A stretch of 64,000 bases of DNA. Source: Trichostrongylus colubriformis (taxonomy: Eukaryota; Nematoda; Chromadorea; Rhabditida; Trichostrongylidae). The stretch is taken from NCBI GenBank assembly GCA_963978905.1, contig OZ022257.1, positions 18,371,664 to 18,435,663 on the forward strand. The letters run 5' to 3'. A model generated the notes under the pieces. It had not been told where the DNA came from. It did no database searches and saw only the letters and a list, made by a program, of their open reading frames with translations. A program made the position numbers and the translations under genes. Below, one piece after another: positions 47,421 to 58,231 of the stretch. Position 1 is the stretch's first letter. Every line of letters starts with the position of its first letter.

Positions 47421-48180
47421 AGAATACACTGAACACTGGTAGATAGAAGTCCGATAAGCAGCGAACAACAAATGTCGTGCCACGAGTTGATAATGACAGC
47501 TTGGATTAGGTCTCTCTCGTCTTTCAATGTTGGAAGTACGAAAAATTATAGGTCGAAGCATCCAGTTTTTCTTAAAGGATACGTAGAACTTCGTCAGTAG
47601 CTAACATAAAGAGTAACACCAACACAAAGGTTGAAGATTGAAATTGATTTTAGACCAAATACAAATGCAAAAACTTAAGCGTTGGTAGGGAACAAACCCA
47701 CGTTCTACCACTTTCAAAGCGAATGCACTACAATGAAGCCGTATAGGCTGTTATTGTCAAAGTTGAAAACCTCTCCTGCTTGGATCAATGCGCGATCTTT
47801 GAAGCCCAAAATCAGGGAATTCTGTTGGCACTGATGAAGTTGGATCTAGGAATCGTTCCATGGGCCACGCTCTCCATCATGCACCATTTCCCGCAATTCC
47901 AACTGAAGCTCAAAGGTTCACAATAAATTTCGTTGGTCACCACGTTCAACAGTGATTTATGAGAGTAACGTGTTGAAAAACACATATGAGTATAAGAAAA
48001 AGATCAGGTGGACCTATTGAACTCCCAAAATACTGTCCTTCGATATTTGGCCTGAACGAGATCGGAGCCAGGAAGTGGTTACTAGAGTATTCTTTCCCGG
48101 CAGCTTTGTCCTGTAAATGAAGATTTCGTCTTTTTCATTGCGATGGATAACACGCCTGGTGGCGATGTCCGTTCCTCCCT
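47421..48180. other. Region between LINEs, with a tRNA-like remnant
   Basis: Mostly unassigned. It may include the 5' untranslated part of the RTE element that follows. The tRNA-like segment is listed separately. Confidence 0.4.
47681..47740 (-). pseudogene. tRNA-like SINE-type remnant
   Basis: Minus strand: GGCTTCATTGTAGTGCATTC as an A-box-like part and GGGTTTGTTCCC as a B-box-like part, followed by 'aagtttttgcatttgtat'. It shares its 3' flank with the tRNA-like segment at 21540-21606. It does not fold as a complete tRNA. Confidence 0.4.
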
Positions 48181-51100
48181 GTGGTGCCACTGGAAACTGC
48201 TCTTCCCACCGGAAGAGCCGAGCTGAACACGGACAACACACGATTTCCGGCGACAGGCCCAGGCGACAGGCCGGCTGAAGGACAAAATGTTGCATCAACA
48301 TGGACGATGTCTCCAAGAGTTTCGAGAAGAGCTACGGCGTTCCCGGGAAGCGACGCTCGACAGCGGGACCCGGCTGTCGTGTCAAATCAGTTAGGGGTGT
48401 CGACGCAAGGGCGGCGTCGATTAAACAAGCAAGCCCACCACACCCGCTTCGCGACGCTCAACATCGGCAGCATGACGGGAAGAGGCGCTGAGGTTGCGGA
48501 TGCTCTCAAGCGGCGAAGAATTGATGTGTGTGCAGTGCAGGAGACAAGATGGAGCGGATGCAAGTCGCGTGACATCGGCGAAGGCTTCAAGATCATCTAC
48601 TTCGGAAGCACACGCACGCGCAATGGCGTTGGTGTTATCGTCTCCGAGAGGTACCGAGATGCCGTCTCTGAAGTCTGCCGATTCGATGACCGCCTTATGA
48701 AGATCGTTGTTATCGTCAATAACACTCGTCTGCACATCTTCTCTGCCTATGCCCCACAGTCTGGATGTAGCGACGTCATTAAAGACGCCTTCTGGGAGCT
48801 GCTCGATGCGAAGACGAACGACGTTCCGGAGGAGGAGACGCTCATTGTGTTGGGGGACCTGAATGGACACGTCGGTTCTACCAGTGATGGCCATCGAGCA
48901 CACGGAGGATACGGATACGGAATACGAAACGAGGATGGCGACCGCATTCTTGAATACGCGGAAGCAAACGAACTCATTATCGTCAACACGTTTTTCATGA
49001 AACGGTCAACCCACCTCGCAACGTACTATAGTGGAGGCTGTTCGACGCAGATCGATTTCGTCCTTATCCGTCGCCGACACGCTCGTTTGGTCCACGACGC
49101 GAAGGTCCTACCCCATGAAACTGTTGCGACTCAGCATAGACCACTCGTCGTCGACATGGCCGTTGCCCCTCCAAGGGCAGGACGCGTGGAGAGGACAGGA
49201 GCTGCAAGAGTGAAGTGGTGGAAGTGGACAGAGAAGAAGGATTATGTCATCCCCCTTATCCACCTCCCACCAGTCACAAACGATATCGACGAGACGTGGA
49301 AGCTGGCCACCGCGGCAAGTAGCAACGTTATATGTGGTGAACTTGGGACAACAAAGCCGGGTAGACGCTTCATAGACAAGAAAACGTGGATATGGACCGA
49401 CGACGTAAAGAAGGCGGTACGAGAGAAGAAGAGACTGTACCATGCTTACCTTGTCACACGAAATCCGGCTGATCTCGCAAAGTACCACGAGGCAAGGAGA
49501 GTCGCGAAGAAAACAGTGGCAGCAGCGAAGGCCGACAAGGAGAAAGAGCTGTACGACAAATTGAACACATGGCAGGGCGAGAGAGAGGTCTACCGTCTCA
49601 TCCGCGCAAGACACCAGAAAACGGAGGACATTGAAAAGTTTTTCGGTATCAATGACACGAACGGCACTCTGCTTACGGACAAAAGAAGTGTCCTTGAGAG
49701 ATGGCGAGCATATTTCGAGGGCATCTCAACGCAAGAGTTCCCGCATCCACCGCTACCGACCATTGAACCTACCCACGGGCCCGTGCAGAGGATCACATCA
49801 TCAGAGGTGGCGACAGCACTGAAGGCTATGAAAGCTGGGAAGGCGAGCGGCCCCGACGACATTGCCGCGGAGGTGTGGAAGGAGAGCAGCTGGAACCCTG
49901 CTCCGTGGCTCGCGGACTTCTTCAACAAAATCGTGGAGCAGAACCGTGCGCCGGCCGAGTGGAGCAACAGCGTCACGATACCGATATGGAAGAAGAAAGG
50001 AAGTCCGGCCGACTGCAGTAACTACCGCCCAATCCGACTACTCGCCCACACGATGAAAATTTTCGAGCGAATTGTAGACGCACGGATTCGAGGTATAATC
50101 AACATCAGCATCAACCAGTGCGGTTTCGTCAAGAACTGCGGCACAGTTGATGCCATCCATGCAGTGCGGCTCCTCATGGAAAAGCATCGTGAGAAAGGGA
50201 AACCTCTTCACTTGGCTTTCCTCGATCTCGAGAAAGCGTTCGATCGAGTCCCCCACGAACTCATCTGGTTTTCACTGAGAATACATGGAGTTCCAGAGCA
50301 TATCGTCCGATGGGTTCAGCTCCTCTACGTCAACACGAAAAGTAGAGTTCGTACAGCTGCCGGGACATCGAAAGATTTCTGCATCAGCGTTGGTGTTCAC
50401 CAAGGCTCCGCCCTGTCCCCTCTTCTCTTCAAAATCGTGATGGACGCGATCACCCGTGACCTGCAGCAACCCATCCCGTGGACGCTGCTTTACGCAGACG
50501 ATGTGGTGTTGGCAGCAGAGACGAAGATGGAGCTGCAGAGGCAAGTTCAGAGATGGAAAGACCGCTTGGCACGATACGGTCTCCGACTTAACATCAAGAA
50601 GACGGAGTACCTGACGACGGATACTGCAGAAGCTGGCTCCATCCAAATCAGTGGCGAGATGATGCCTCGCGCCAGCCACTTCAAATACCTGGGCTCAACA
50701 GTGAGCGAAGACGGAAACCTTCGGCACGAGGCCACTTCACGCATCAGCGCCGCTTGGAAAAAGTGGAAAACGACAACGGGAGTCCCATGCGACCGTAAGA
50801 TCGGCGACAGGCTTAAGTCAAAAGTGTATCGCACAATCGTAAGACCTGTCGCCCTCTACGCCTCGGAAACCTGGCCGGCAACGAAAGAGACGGAGCGAAA
50901 GCTCGGAACTATGGAAACGAAAATGCTGCGCTGGATCTCCGGTCTCACGAGACTTGACAAAGTGACCAACGTGGACATCCGAAGGCGATATGGCATCGCT
51001 CCCATCGACGAGAAGATGCGGGAGAGAAGACTTCGATGGTTCGGCCACGTACTTAGAGCTAATGTTGAGAGCGTCGCCCGTATTGGATACGAAACGGAGG

Positions 51101-51285
51101 TGATAGGCAAGAGGCCGAGAGGAAGACCGAGACAGCGATGAGCCGATACCCTTCATCAAGACATGAAGAAACGCGGCCTTCATCCAGGTGACGCAACAAA
51201 TCGAGAGGAATGGAGACGGAAGTCCAGATATGCGGACCCGTGCAACAAAGCGGGATCGACGCTAAAGAAGAAGTAAGGATAACAC
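48181..51285 (+). mobile_element. RTE-type non-LTR retrotransposon, nearly complete
   Basis: The whole visible element is a single long coding frame with endonuclease and reverse transcriptase and a very short 3' tail, typical of RTE LINEs. GC content is clearly higher than the flanks, as for a young insertion. The exact 5' end and target duplication could not be fixed. Confidence 0.85.
48307..51141 (+). CDS. RTE LINE polyprotein (endonuclease + reverse transcriptase), one nonsense codon near the end
   Basis: Start taken at the first in-frame ATG (48307); the frame is open back to 48181 without ATG. 944 residues. The apurinic-like endonuclease spans about 48-290: FATLNIG (48), QETRW (78-82), GDLNGH (183-188), and a QHRP block replacing SDHR. 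The reverse transcriptase spans about 500-830: SNYRPI (571), FLDLEKAFDRVPH (638), GVHQGSALSP (696) and YADD (729-732). The C-terminal block has YLGSTVSEDG and RRLRWFGHVLR and ends RPRGRPRQR. The TGA at 51139-51141 stands where a TGG would keep the frame. After it the same frame stays open to a TAA at 51274-51276 with typical RTE C-terminal residues (DMKKRGLHPG, REEWRR). All catalytic motifs are intact. Confidence 0.93.
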   Translation: MSPRVSRRATAFPGSDARQRDPAVVSNQLGVSTQGRRRLNKQAHHTRFATLNIGSMTGRGAEVADALKRRRIDVCAVQETRWSGCKSRDIGEGFKIIYFGSTRTRNGVGVIVSERYRDAVSEVCRFDDRLMKIVVIVNNTRLHIFSAYAPQSGCSDVIKDAFWELLDAKTNDVPEEETLIVLGDLNGHVGSTSDGHRAHGGYGYGIRNEDGDRILEYAEANELIIVNTFFMKRSTHLATYYSGGCSTQIDFVLIRRRHARLVHDAKVLPHETVATQHRPLVVDMAVAPPRAGRVERTGAARVKWWKWTEKKDYVIPLIHLPPVTNDIDETWKLATAASSNVICGELGTTKPGRRFIDKKTWIWTDDVKKAVREKKRLYHAYLVTRNPADLAKYHEARRVAKKTVAAAKADKEKELYDKLNTWQGEREVYRLIRARHQKTEDIEKFFGINDTNGTLLTDKRSVLERWRAYFEGISTQEFPHPPLPTIEPTHGPVQRITSSEVATALKAMKAGKASGPDDIAAEVWKESSWNPAPWLADFFNKIVEQNRAPAEWSNSVTIPIWKKKGSPADCSNYRPIRLLAHTMKIFERIVDARIRGIINISINQCGFVKNCGTVDAIHAVRLLMEKHREKGKPLHLAFLDLEKAFDRVPHELIWFSLRIHGVPEHIVRWVQLLYVNTKSRVRTAAGTSKDFCISVGVHQGSALSPLLFKIVMDAITRDLQQPIPWTLLYADDVVLAAETKMELQRQVQRWKDRLARYGLRLNIKKTEYLTTDTAEAGSIQISGEMMPRASHFKYLGSTVSEDGNLRHEATSRISAAWKKWKTTTGVPCDRKIGDRLKSKVYRTIVRPVALYASETWPATKETERKLGTMETKMLRWISGLTRLDKVTNVDIRRRYGIAPIDEKMRERRLRWFGHVLRANVESVARIGYETEVIGKRPRGRPRQR

Positions 51286-51324
51286 GCCTCTTTTCTTGAG
51301 TAGATGCCGCTGGTCAAAATGATA

Positions 51325-51514
51325 CAGGGTGTCTCACTAATGGGCTTTCTACGCGTTTAGCATTCGTCCAGGGGCTGCCCTGAAGTGCATGCCCTGCAAT
51401 TGTGGGACGGGCTATCGCTAATGGATGTAAACAGGATAGTCAAACTTACTCTAGCTGTGCTTTGAGGGGCACGGGAAGGAGCAAGAGGGAAGAGCGTATT
51501 CTAGACACCCTCTG
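51325..51514. mobile_element. Small TA-flanked MITE
   Basis: 190 bp with ends CAGGGTGTCT and AGACACCCTCTG, each next to TA (51323-51324, 51515-51516). The short inverted repeat (about 10-12 bp) with TA is Tc1/mariner-like. It lies about 40 bp from the end of the RTE. Confidence 0.65.
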
Positions 51515-52974
51515 TAAACAAACATTCAAATTCCGAGAAGGTAATGTGTAGCGAAAGTGGCGTTGAAATTGCGCCTTTACTGATCTACTGCGATTTTAGC
51601 GCGCTTCAGCTCGAGCTGCACTTTTCAAGCGTTCCTACCTCGCTGTCATTTGATATCGCGTAAAACGATGTAGAACCAGTGAAAAAACAAAGCAACAAAC
51701 AAGTGAAGCAGTGAAAGGAAGAATAAGAAAGAGTGAGTAAAGATGGTGTTCATAATAAAAACCCATTGAATTCACACACGACGTCTTGGCAAGGCGTCGT
51801 GCGGCGACCGACGAACTGCAAGTCACCGTAAGCCCATACCCGATGTCTTCGAGGCCGAAATAAAGACATAGGTCGCAGTGTGGAAGAATAAGAGACATCG
51901 CTAAGGCCCAGTTTCGTTCCCTATCGCTAAGGCCCATATTTTATGCGCGACTCTGAACCCTTTTCAATACCCTTGGACACATGTTTCGCAACAAAAAATG
52001 CCGCTCAGAATGTATGGGGATGGAGAGAGATCCTGACAAAGGATTTGATCCCTTTGTGATCGAAAAAAAATTTAACTATATATGGGACAAGACTACGGTC
52101 AATAGATGGAACTTCGTTCAATTGACTTCCCAAACAAGGTTGAAGTCCAAACCATTCATTCCAAAGCTTGGATCTTCTGAGGGGAAGGCTGTTTTCGCAG
52201 GTAGTTCTCAAAAAGAGGTATTAACTTATATCTTCATGCACTCGTTCAGACAAGATTTCCTTCTTAATTCTGATTTTATTGGGGCCGCGTCTTTACGATC
52301 CAGCGTTATGGCTTTCTCCACTCCTAGAGCACTGTTTCAACGCTTCAAGAGAGCCGTAGTTTATATTGAATGCATCAGAGATTGGCGAGATAGAGCGGAA
52401 TTCCTGGATATCTCATTTTCGATATAGAGAAATCGCGTAACCGCGGAAAGCCATCCGACCTCAGCTGTTTAATCAAGATAGCTCAGTTCTGGCGGAACAT
52501 GGTCAGTTTTCATTGTAGAGTTTCACTGCTATGCTCAGAATTTGTTCGTAGAATTTCAAAGGACTAGGCTATGATAGGCGATGGAAAAATCTCTAAAGGG
52601 GTCCATCAATTTGATCAGTGTCTCTCAGGTCTGAACTTGCGAGGCTACACCCTACTACCCATGGCGTGACAATATCCCTTCCGAAACAAGTCATATTTCG
52701 AGCTAAGTGCCACGTAGTTTCAAGAAGTCTTGAGGCAACCAATACTAGCAGCCACAATATCGTCATTTTCAGTGGTCTGAAATAATGCTTGGAACAGTGC
52801 CTTTGTGGAAAACTCTCCAAGTTTTGGATGTCGGAGTAAGAGGAGATTTTTCTCGATAAAATGGTACCCGAACGATTCAAAAAAATCATGGAGTCTACTG
52901 CTGAAAAGTTACAAGAACGTTCAGTTGATAACGGTGGGAACGTTTTGTCGTGATTTATAATGTCCGATTTGATA
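51515..52974. other. Unassigned sequence with one longer ORF
   Basis: An open frame of 148 codons on the plus strand (51981-52427) shows no known domain. Its position upstream of the RT fragment leaves open that it is a decayed part of the same LINE. Confidence 0.35.
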
Positions 52975-53200
52975 CTACATAGGGATGGGGAGCCTACACG
53001 GATGTCATTTACTTGGATTTCCCTGGGGCTTTTGACAACATCGCCTTTGACGAATTATTGCATAAGCTTACCGCTGGCATTCACCCGAGCAGTGTCCCTC
53101 GTACGAGAGTGCATCTTTCTAATCGATTGCTATTCTCGATTAAGACTGTTCCGTAGAGGTGTCTCACAAGATGGAGCCCTCTCCACAACACTTCAAATAT
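52975..53200 (+). pseudogene. LINE reverse transcriptase fragment
   Basis: One frame gives TDVIYLDFPGAFDNIAFDEL then LHKLTAGIHPSSV, the palm A motif and following helix of CR1-like reverse transcriptases (S changed to P in DFS). A shifted frame continues with RGVSQDGALSTTLQIFTL, a decayed GVPQGxxLSP block. No active-site YADD/FADD is found downstream. Confidence 0.72.
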
Positions 53201-53854
53201 TCACACTCACAACATCTCACAACATTCCTTGTCAAAAACATGAAGTCATCCTCTGTGAAGGAAAAAAACAGAATTTTCGCTTATGGTACAAGGTATCAGT
53301 GATGTGAATCGTGCCACGTATCTTACTGAGAGATCGATAATTGAAAAAGTGCATAAAATTGCAGATTCAAGAATTTTGATGGCCGTGATCTCTACTTCGA
53401 CGCTTACTGCAAAGAAATTGCGATGAAAAGTGAGGAGAGACATGGCGATGTCAAGTTGTGGGTATACATAGCTGTTGAGTGATAGGCACATGTGGGAAAC
53501 TGCACAATCACAGATATTCCTTAGTATGAAAGCATTTCTCTTTGTCATCATTCTTTCTCACTGCATTTGGGAATGAACCGTGAAACGAGATGGGGTACTT
53601 TCAAGCTTCACGTAGATATCGGTAGCGAGTGTCATGGGGTTGGCAACGTGTCTCTAATCTTCGAGAAAAGAGACCGTTTTTGAATGATCTGTGCCAGTGA
53701 TGTAGTATCGGTTGAGAGATCACACCGAATCGGTTGCGTGGCTGATCCTGCGAGTGGCTTGGTCCTTGGGAAATCCCAAACGGTGCTCGTAAAAATCTAG
53801 GTGTCGGTGATTCCTCCGCCAAGCTATACCAGTACAACAAAACAAACATACCAC
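53201..53854. other. Unassigned sequence
   Basis: No structure recognised beyond the decayed LINE. Confidence 0.35.
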
Positions 53855-54175
53855 AATATGATTTTGATATTTTTGATTCTTGATAGCTGCTGATTATCGC
53901 CGCGGTCCACGGTGCGAATGTTACTACAAGGATGCTGAGCAATGGGCAAAAGCCCGCACTCCGTGCTTTCCGGGCATATGTGCTAATCTATTACACTAGC
54001 GACACCCCTTCCACCTTAACTCAGCACATATGCCCGGATGGCATGAAGTGCAGGTTGGAGTCCCGTCTTACACCCAAGCTTTTGCCCTGCTCAGCATCCT
54101 TGTTGTAGCTTTCGCATCGTGGGCTGCGGCGATAATTAGCAGCTATGAAAAATCAAAAATATCAAAAGCATTTTT
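53855..54175. repeat. Two SINE-like copies in inverted orientation
   Basis: The left copy (minus, about 54008 to 53855) and right copy (plus, about 54022 to 54175) share a tRNA-like head ('attagcacatatgcccgg') and a tail with 'gccctgctcagcatccttgt', 'cgataattagcagct' and 'aaaatcaaaaatatcaaaa'. The left copy lacks the B-box region; the right has GGTTGGAGTCCC. Together they form a hairpin of about 150-bp arms. Confidence 0.75.
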
Positions 54176-54295
54176 ACTCAAGCTTTCAGCTTCACGGTTC
54201 GAGGCCGATACTGGCCAACCGGCTAAACACGTTATACGTGTGAGTGCTGATAAGCTATGGTAAATCAATTATTCAAAAGCTGAGTTAAGGGGAAA

Positions 54296-54372
54296 GGGGT
54301 GTCGGTAGCGTAATGGATTAGCACTATGCCCGGAAAGCATAAAGTACGGGTTCGAGTTGAGTCCCACACCGA
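54296..54372 (+). pseudogene. tRNA-like SINE head
   Basis: GGTGTCGGTAGCGTAATGGA and 'ttagca' resemble an A box. TATGC/GCATA forms a perfect five-pair anticodon stem around CCGGAAA. GGGTTCGAG with a four-base insert and TCCC is a B box. The anticodon reading would be GGA, but C replaces the universal U33 and the acceptor pairs poorly. It is a tRNA-derived head, not a working tRNA, and matches the heads at 53855-54175. Confidence 0.6.
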
Positions 54373-54373
54373 A

Positions 54374-55238
54374 CTTTCAGAATGCAACAGGATCGCTTAA
54401 GGTGAATGATGAGGAGGGCTGGGCAAGCATTTGTCGTGGGTCGCTGTTGATCGCCCCCCAAATCGTCTCATGACCCGTATGACATGTCTTGAAAGCAGCG
54501 AATGTTCCGAAGGTAGCGCGCTCTACACTCCAAGGTGAAGTGATCGAATGTCCTAACTTCCCGTAAATTCATTGTAGAAAGGGGCTGCTGCAAGGCTGTG
54601 CAGCGGAGTAGGGAATTTCCGCTATGCCGACGAGATTCAAGTCGAAACCATTCAGGAGAACCAACTCAACGATGTCATCAGGAGAACTGTACACCTCCAA
54701 ATGATCCCTCTTTCGAGTCCAGGTTCGCATGACTTCCAGCAGGCAGGCAGGTGGCAGCCCATCACAAAAGGTTGCAGCAGTAGTCTCAGATCAGCCTCCA
54801 CTACTTCACCACCTCGCAGCATTTGCCAGCAAGTAGCAAAAGGCTTAATCCACTCGACCCTCCCTCTAGGGAGATGGCTGACTACTGGGCACAATTTTCT
54901 CGACTTTCTGAAGTCCTACGCTCACTGCGGATGGAGCAGAAGAAATTTACTATATTTCGATAATTCCGTGTTGTTGAAGAATCTCTTTAGTCTGTGAATA
55001 TTACTTTTACAGACATATCGCCAAATGAGACAGTGTAATATGCGATATTATAAGAACAAGTAAAGTGCCCACTTTTTTTTTGGATAAAGACTCAGGGGTG
55101 GATTTCCGTAATGAAGACTTTCAGTGGCTCTATGAAATGTGAACAACAGTCGCCTGTGCAGCATGAGCGAGAAATGTTCGCACAGAGAATTAAAGGTTGA
55201 TCAACCTTTTTTGATGTGTGAATTCTATAAATGATCTA
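54374..55238 (+). repeat. Long inverted repeat, left arm
   Basis: About 860 bp matching the complement of 57374-58231 throughout. Examples are 'gaatgcaacaggatcgctta' at the outer end, 'acttccagcaggcaggcagg' at about 54730, 'actacttcaccacctcg' at about 54810, and 'gtgtaatatgcgatattata' at about 55034. The inner end is where a mariner inserted at TA (55237-55238). Open frames inside are not conserved between arms. Confidence 0.88.
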
Positions 55239-55995
55239 TTAGGCTGTTCGGAAAGAAATCGCGTTTGAGTTCAAAAAATTTTTTATCAAAAAAGACGAAA
55301 GTAAACAAGATTAATTCAGAAAATAATCTCCATTACTATCAATGACTCGTTGCCAACGTTTATGCAAAGAATGGATTCCTATTTCGAATAACTCGGCCGG
55401 CTGCGACTCAAAGTAGTTGGACACCCAGAGGTGGAGTTTTTCGCGGTTTGTGAACTATCTCTCGGCCAGGGAGTGCTGCATCGACCGAAACAGATGGTAA
55501 TCGGATGGTGTCTGGAATGTATGGCGGATGAGGCAAGACTTCCCAGCCAAATTCCTCATTTTTTTACAAAGTGATTGGAGTGACAAAGTGATGTCGCGAC
55601 ATGTGGACTAGCGGTGTCGTGGAGGAATTTCGTCGACGTCGATTCGACACCTTGACGACGCAGTGCTTGGTTGCGGTTCAACTAATCTTTGTAGATGTGC
55701 GCCGTAACTGATTGACCCGAATCCAGAACTTCAAAGTACACCGAACCTTTGCTGCTCCACCAAATACAGAGCATCACCTTTTTGCCGGTATATCCGGTTT
55801 CGGAGTGGGTTTTGGAGTGTCTCCGGCGTTTGATCACTGCTTTTTCGCTTGCGTTGTCGAAGCACATCCATTTCTCATCTGATGTAACAATAGAGTCAAA
55901 GAAACCGCTGTTCTTGGAACGACGAAGAAGAATTCAGGCCATTGCCACTCGTGTTGCATTGTTTGCGTCGCTCAGCTGGTGAGGTACCCATTTTC
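55239..55995 (-). pseudogene. Mariner transposon, 5'-truncated
   Basis: The TIR TTAGGCTGTTCGGAAAGAAA at 55239 follows TA (55237-55238). Minus-strand translation starts at KWVPHQLSDAN near 55995, so the N-terminal third is missing. It continues with FFDSIVTSDEKWMCFDN (first catalytic Asp), GYTGKKVMLCIWWSSKG, then a decayed HDTASPH in place of HDNAxPH. A shifted frame follows with SDYHLFRSMQHSLAER-like residues and WQRVIDSNGDYF at the end. It is a different mariner lineage from 43644-44515, with stops and frameshifts. The other TIR is lost. Confidence 0.85.
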
Positions 55996-57373
55996 AAATA
56001 TATTATAAATATTATATACGTTTCAAAAATATACAGAAATATACCAAAAGATACGCAATAAAAATCTATTCCTGATGAACAAGACTGTTTCGAATAATCT
56101 TCTATAGTAGGAGATAGATAAATAGACGAAATCAAGAAATTCAACACGCATTTCTTTACGAACAACTTAATAAATACAGAATAGGTCTGCGACTTGGTGC
56201 TCAGGTTCTTCCCAACCTTTTTTCGAAGCTTCGGTCGCTGGATGTGATTTAACCGAAAATAAAATGAGAACAGCCTGAACATTGGGTCCGATGACGAACT
56301 GTTGGCATGCAGCGATTTGCAATAATCGCTTTCTTCTTCTGAAGCGTTTCGCCAATTAAATCATCTTCTCACACGCTTATCGCAATGCTACCCAGTTTAC
56401 GCGGAAGTGCTGTAGAATAAAATATGATCTTAATTCTTTGCACTTCTGCGCTCATTCTGGGACTGCACACATGGGGAGCACGCACACCGCAATCGCTCAC
56501 TTCTGCTCACAGTATGGAGCGGGAGAGTTTCGCTATATAATGTCATGTTTGATAATTCCTCGTGGATATCAGCCAATGGAGAATCCATTGCATTTGTATA
56601 TTTCTTTCATAGCCATGCCAAATCGGAAGTGTAATATGTAATGTTATAGAGCAAGTGAAATTTCTCAGTTCTTTTCCTGTTGTCAACTTGGATGGGCTTT
56701 CCGCTTTAAATTTTTTTTTGCAAACTAATGTGCATGTATACGTGCACAACATTTTCTAAAAACTTTACGTCTTCCACTGTTGTAGAAGGATTGTGCATTA
56801 AGCACTGCTCTACTTCCTGTCTCAGTTTGTTTTCGTAAGAGTGCCAGTATGCATCGGACACCACGGGCCCTCCATTTTCGATGGTTGAATGGATGACCAA
56901 TTTCCTTTGGTAAACCGCATGAATATACTGTATCCGCGACTATCGTGTCACATCAAAGACGTCCGACTGATTAGTTAATGGAAACAAATCATGAATATGG
57001 TTTTTGGAGGGAGGGTTTGCAGTATCGACAAGAGATGCTCTATTAATCTTTCATAAACAGTGCAAACATCTGTCACGATTGCGTATCATGAAGCACTCTT
57101 CCCGACACTCACGATAGCAGCCATCTGAAAATGGAAACTGACGAGGGTCTGCTTTTACGTCCGCGCATATTTTCAGGTATCCCCACTAAAATCAGTTTTG
57201 TTCATAGCGTGGTCTTTCAAGAGCTATAAGTTATTGTAACGGGATCTAGTCTGCTTTGGTCATGTGGCACTGCGCTGATGGAAATCACTCCATAATGATG
57301 AGGGTGATTTCTAACGGGAGGAAAGGTCAGAGTTGGAAGAACCTGAACATCGTTCGCAGTCCTACTCTGTATT
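55996..57373. other. Interior between inverted-repeat arms
   Basis: Unassigned apart from a diverged copy of part of the arms at 56592-56665. No transposase is visible, so the arms plus interior are not shown to be one transposon. Confidence 0.35.
56592..56665 (+). repeat. Third, diverged copy of an inverted-repeat segment
   Basis: 'tgtatatttctttcatagcc' and 'gaagtgtaatatgtaatgtt' parallel 54980-55064 of the left arm. It is about three-quarters similar by eye. Confidence 0.55.
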
Positions 57374-58231
57374 CAGATCATCTACTATAGAATACACACA
57401 TCGAAAAAGGTTTGACATGGCAGGCTCCAATTTTTCGATCAATATTTAATTCTGTGTGCGTATTTCATTCGCTCATGCAGCAGAAACGACTGCTTTTCAC
57501 ACTGCATAGAGCGACTGGAAGTTTTCATTACAGAAATCCAACCCAGAGTATTCATTGCAAAAACGGTGGGCACTTCACCTTTCCCTATAATATCGCATAT
57601 TACAATGTCTCACTTGGCGATATGTTTGTAAAAGAAATATTCACAGGCTGAAAAGATTCTTCATTGACGAATTATCAAAATATAGCGAAAAAAAGTAGGA
57701 TTGCAGAGAATCAAGAAAGCTGTGCGCAGTGGCGCAGACATCGTCCTAGAGAAATGTCAAGTGGGTTAAGCCTGATGCTGTTTGTTGCAAATGTTTCGAG
57801 GTGGTGAAGTCGTGGAGGCTGTTCTGAGACTACTGAGCAACCTTTTGAAAATGGGCTGCCTTCTGCCTGCCTGCTGGAAGTCATTCGAACTGTACTCGGA
57901 AGAGAGATCACTTGGAGATGTACAATTCTCCTGATGACATCGCTGAGTTGGCTCTGCCAAATGGTTTCATCGTCGGATTAGCGGAAATTCTGTACCCCGC
58001 TGCATTGCCTTGCAGCAGCCCCTTTCTACAATAGATATACGGGAAGTTGAGACATTTGATTACTTCATGTGGATGCAAAGCCTGCGCCACTTCCAAAATT
58101 CCTTTGCTGCTTTCAAGACATTTTATACGAGTCATGAAACGATTCGGGCGGCGATCAACAGCGACCCCGGCAAATGCCTACCCTAGCCCTCGTCATTATT
58201 TACTTCAAGCGATCTTGTTGCACTCTGAGAT
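57374..58231 (-). repeat. Long inverted repeat, right arm
   Basis: Complement of 54374-55238 with scattered substitutions and small gaps. The outer end reads 'gttgcactctga', mirroring 'tcagaatgcaac'. It is uninterrupted, and so shows the pre-insertion form of the left arm. Confidence 0.88.

Noticed and set aside
48421..51183. Several antisense frames of 90-168 codons opposite the RTE ORF
   Set aside because: They are shadows of a GC-rich coding strand and match no family.
51981..52427. 148-codon ORF as a real gene
   Set aside because: No recognisable domain or splice context. It could be chance or LINE debris.
54296..54372. Functional tRNA gene
   Set aside because: No U33, an insert in the T-loop region, a weak acceptor stem, and sister copies with SINE tails.
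54374..58231. Complete large DNA transposon
   Set aside because: No transposase motif in the interior and no target duplication identified, so it is reported only as an inverted repeat pair.
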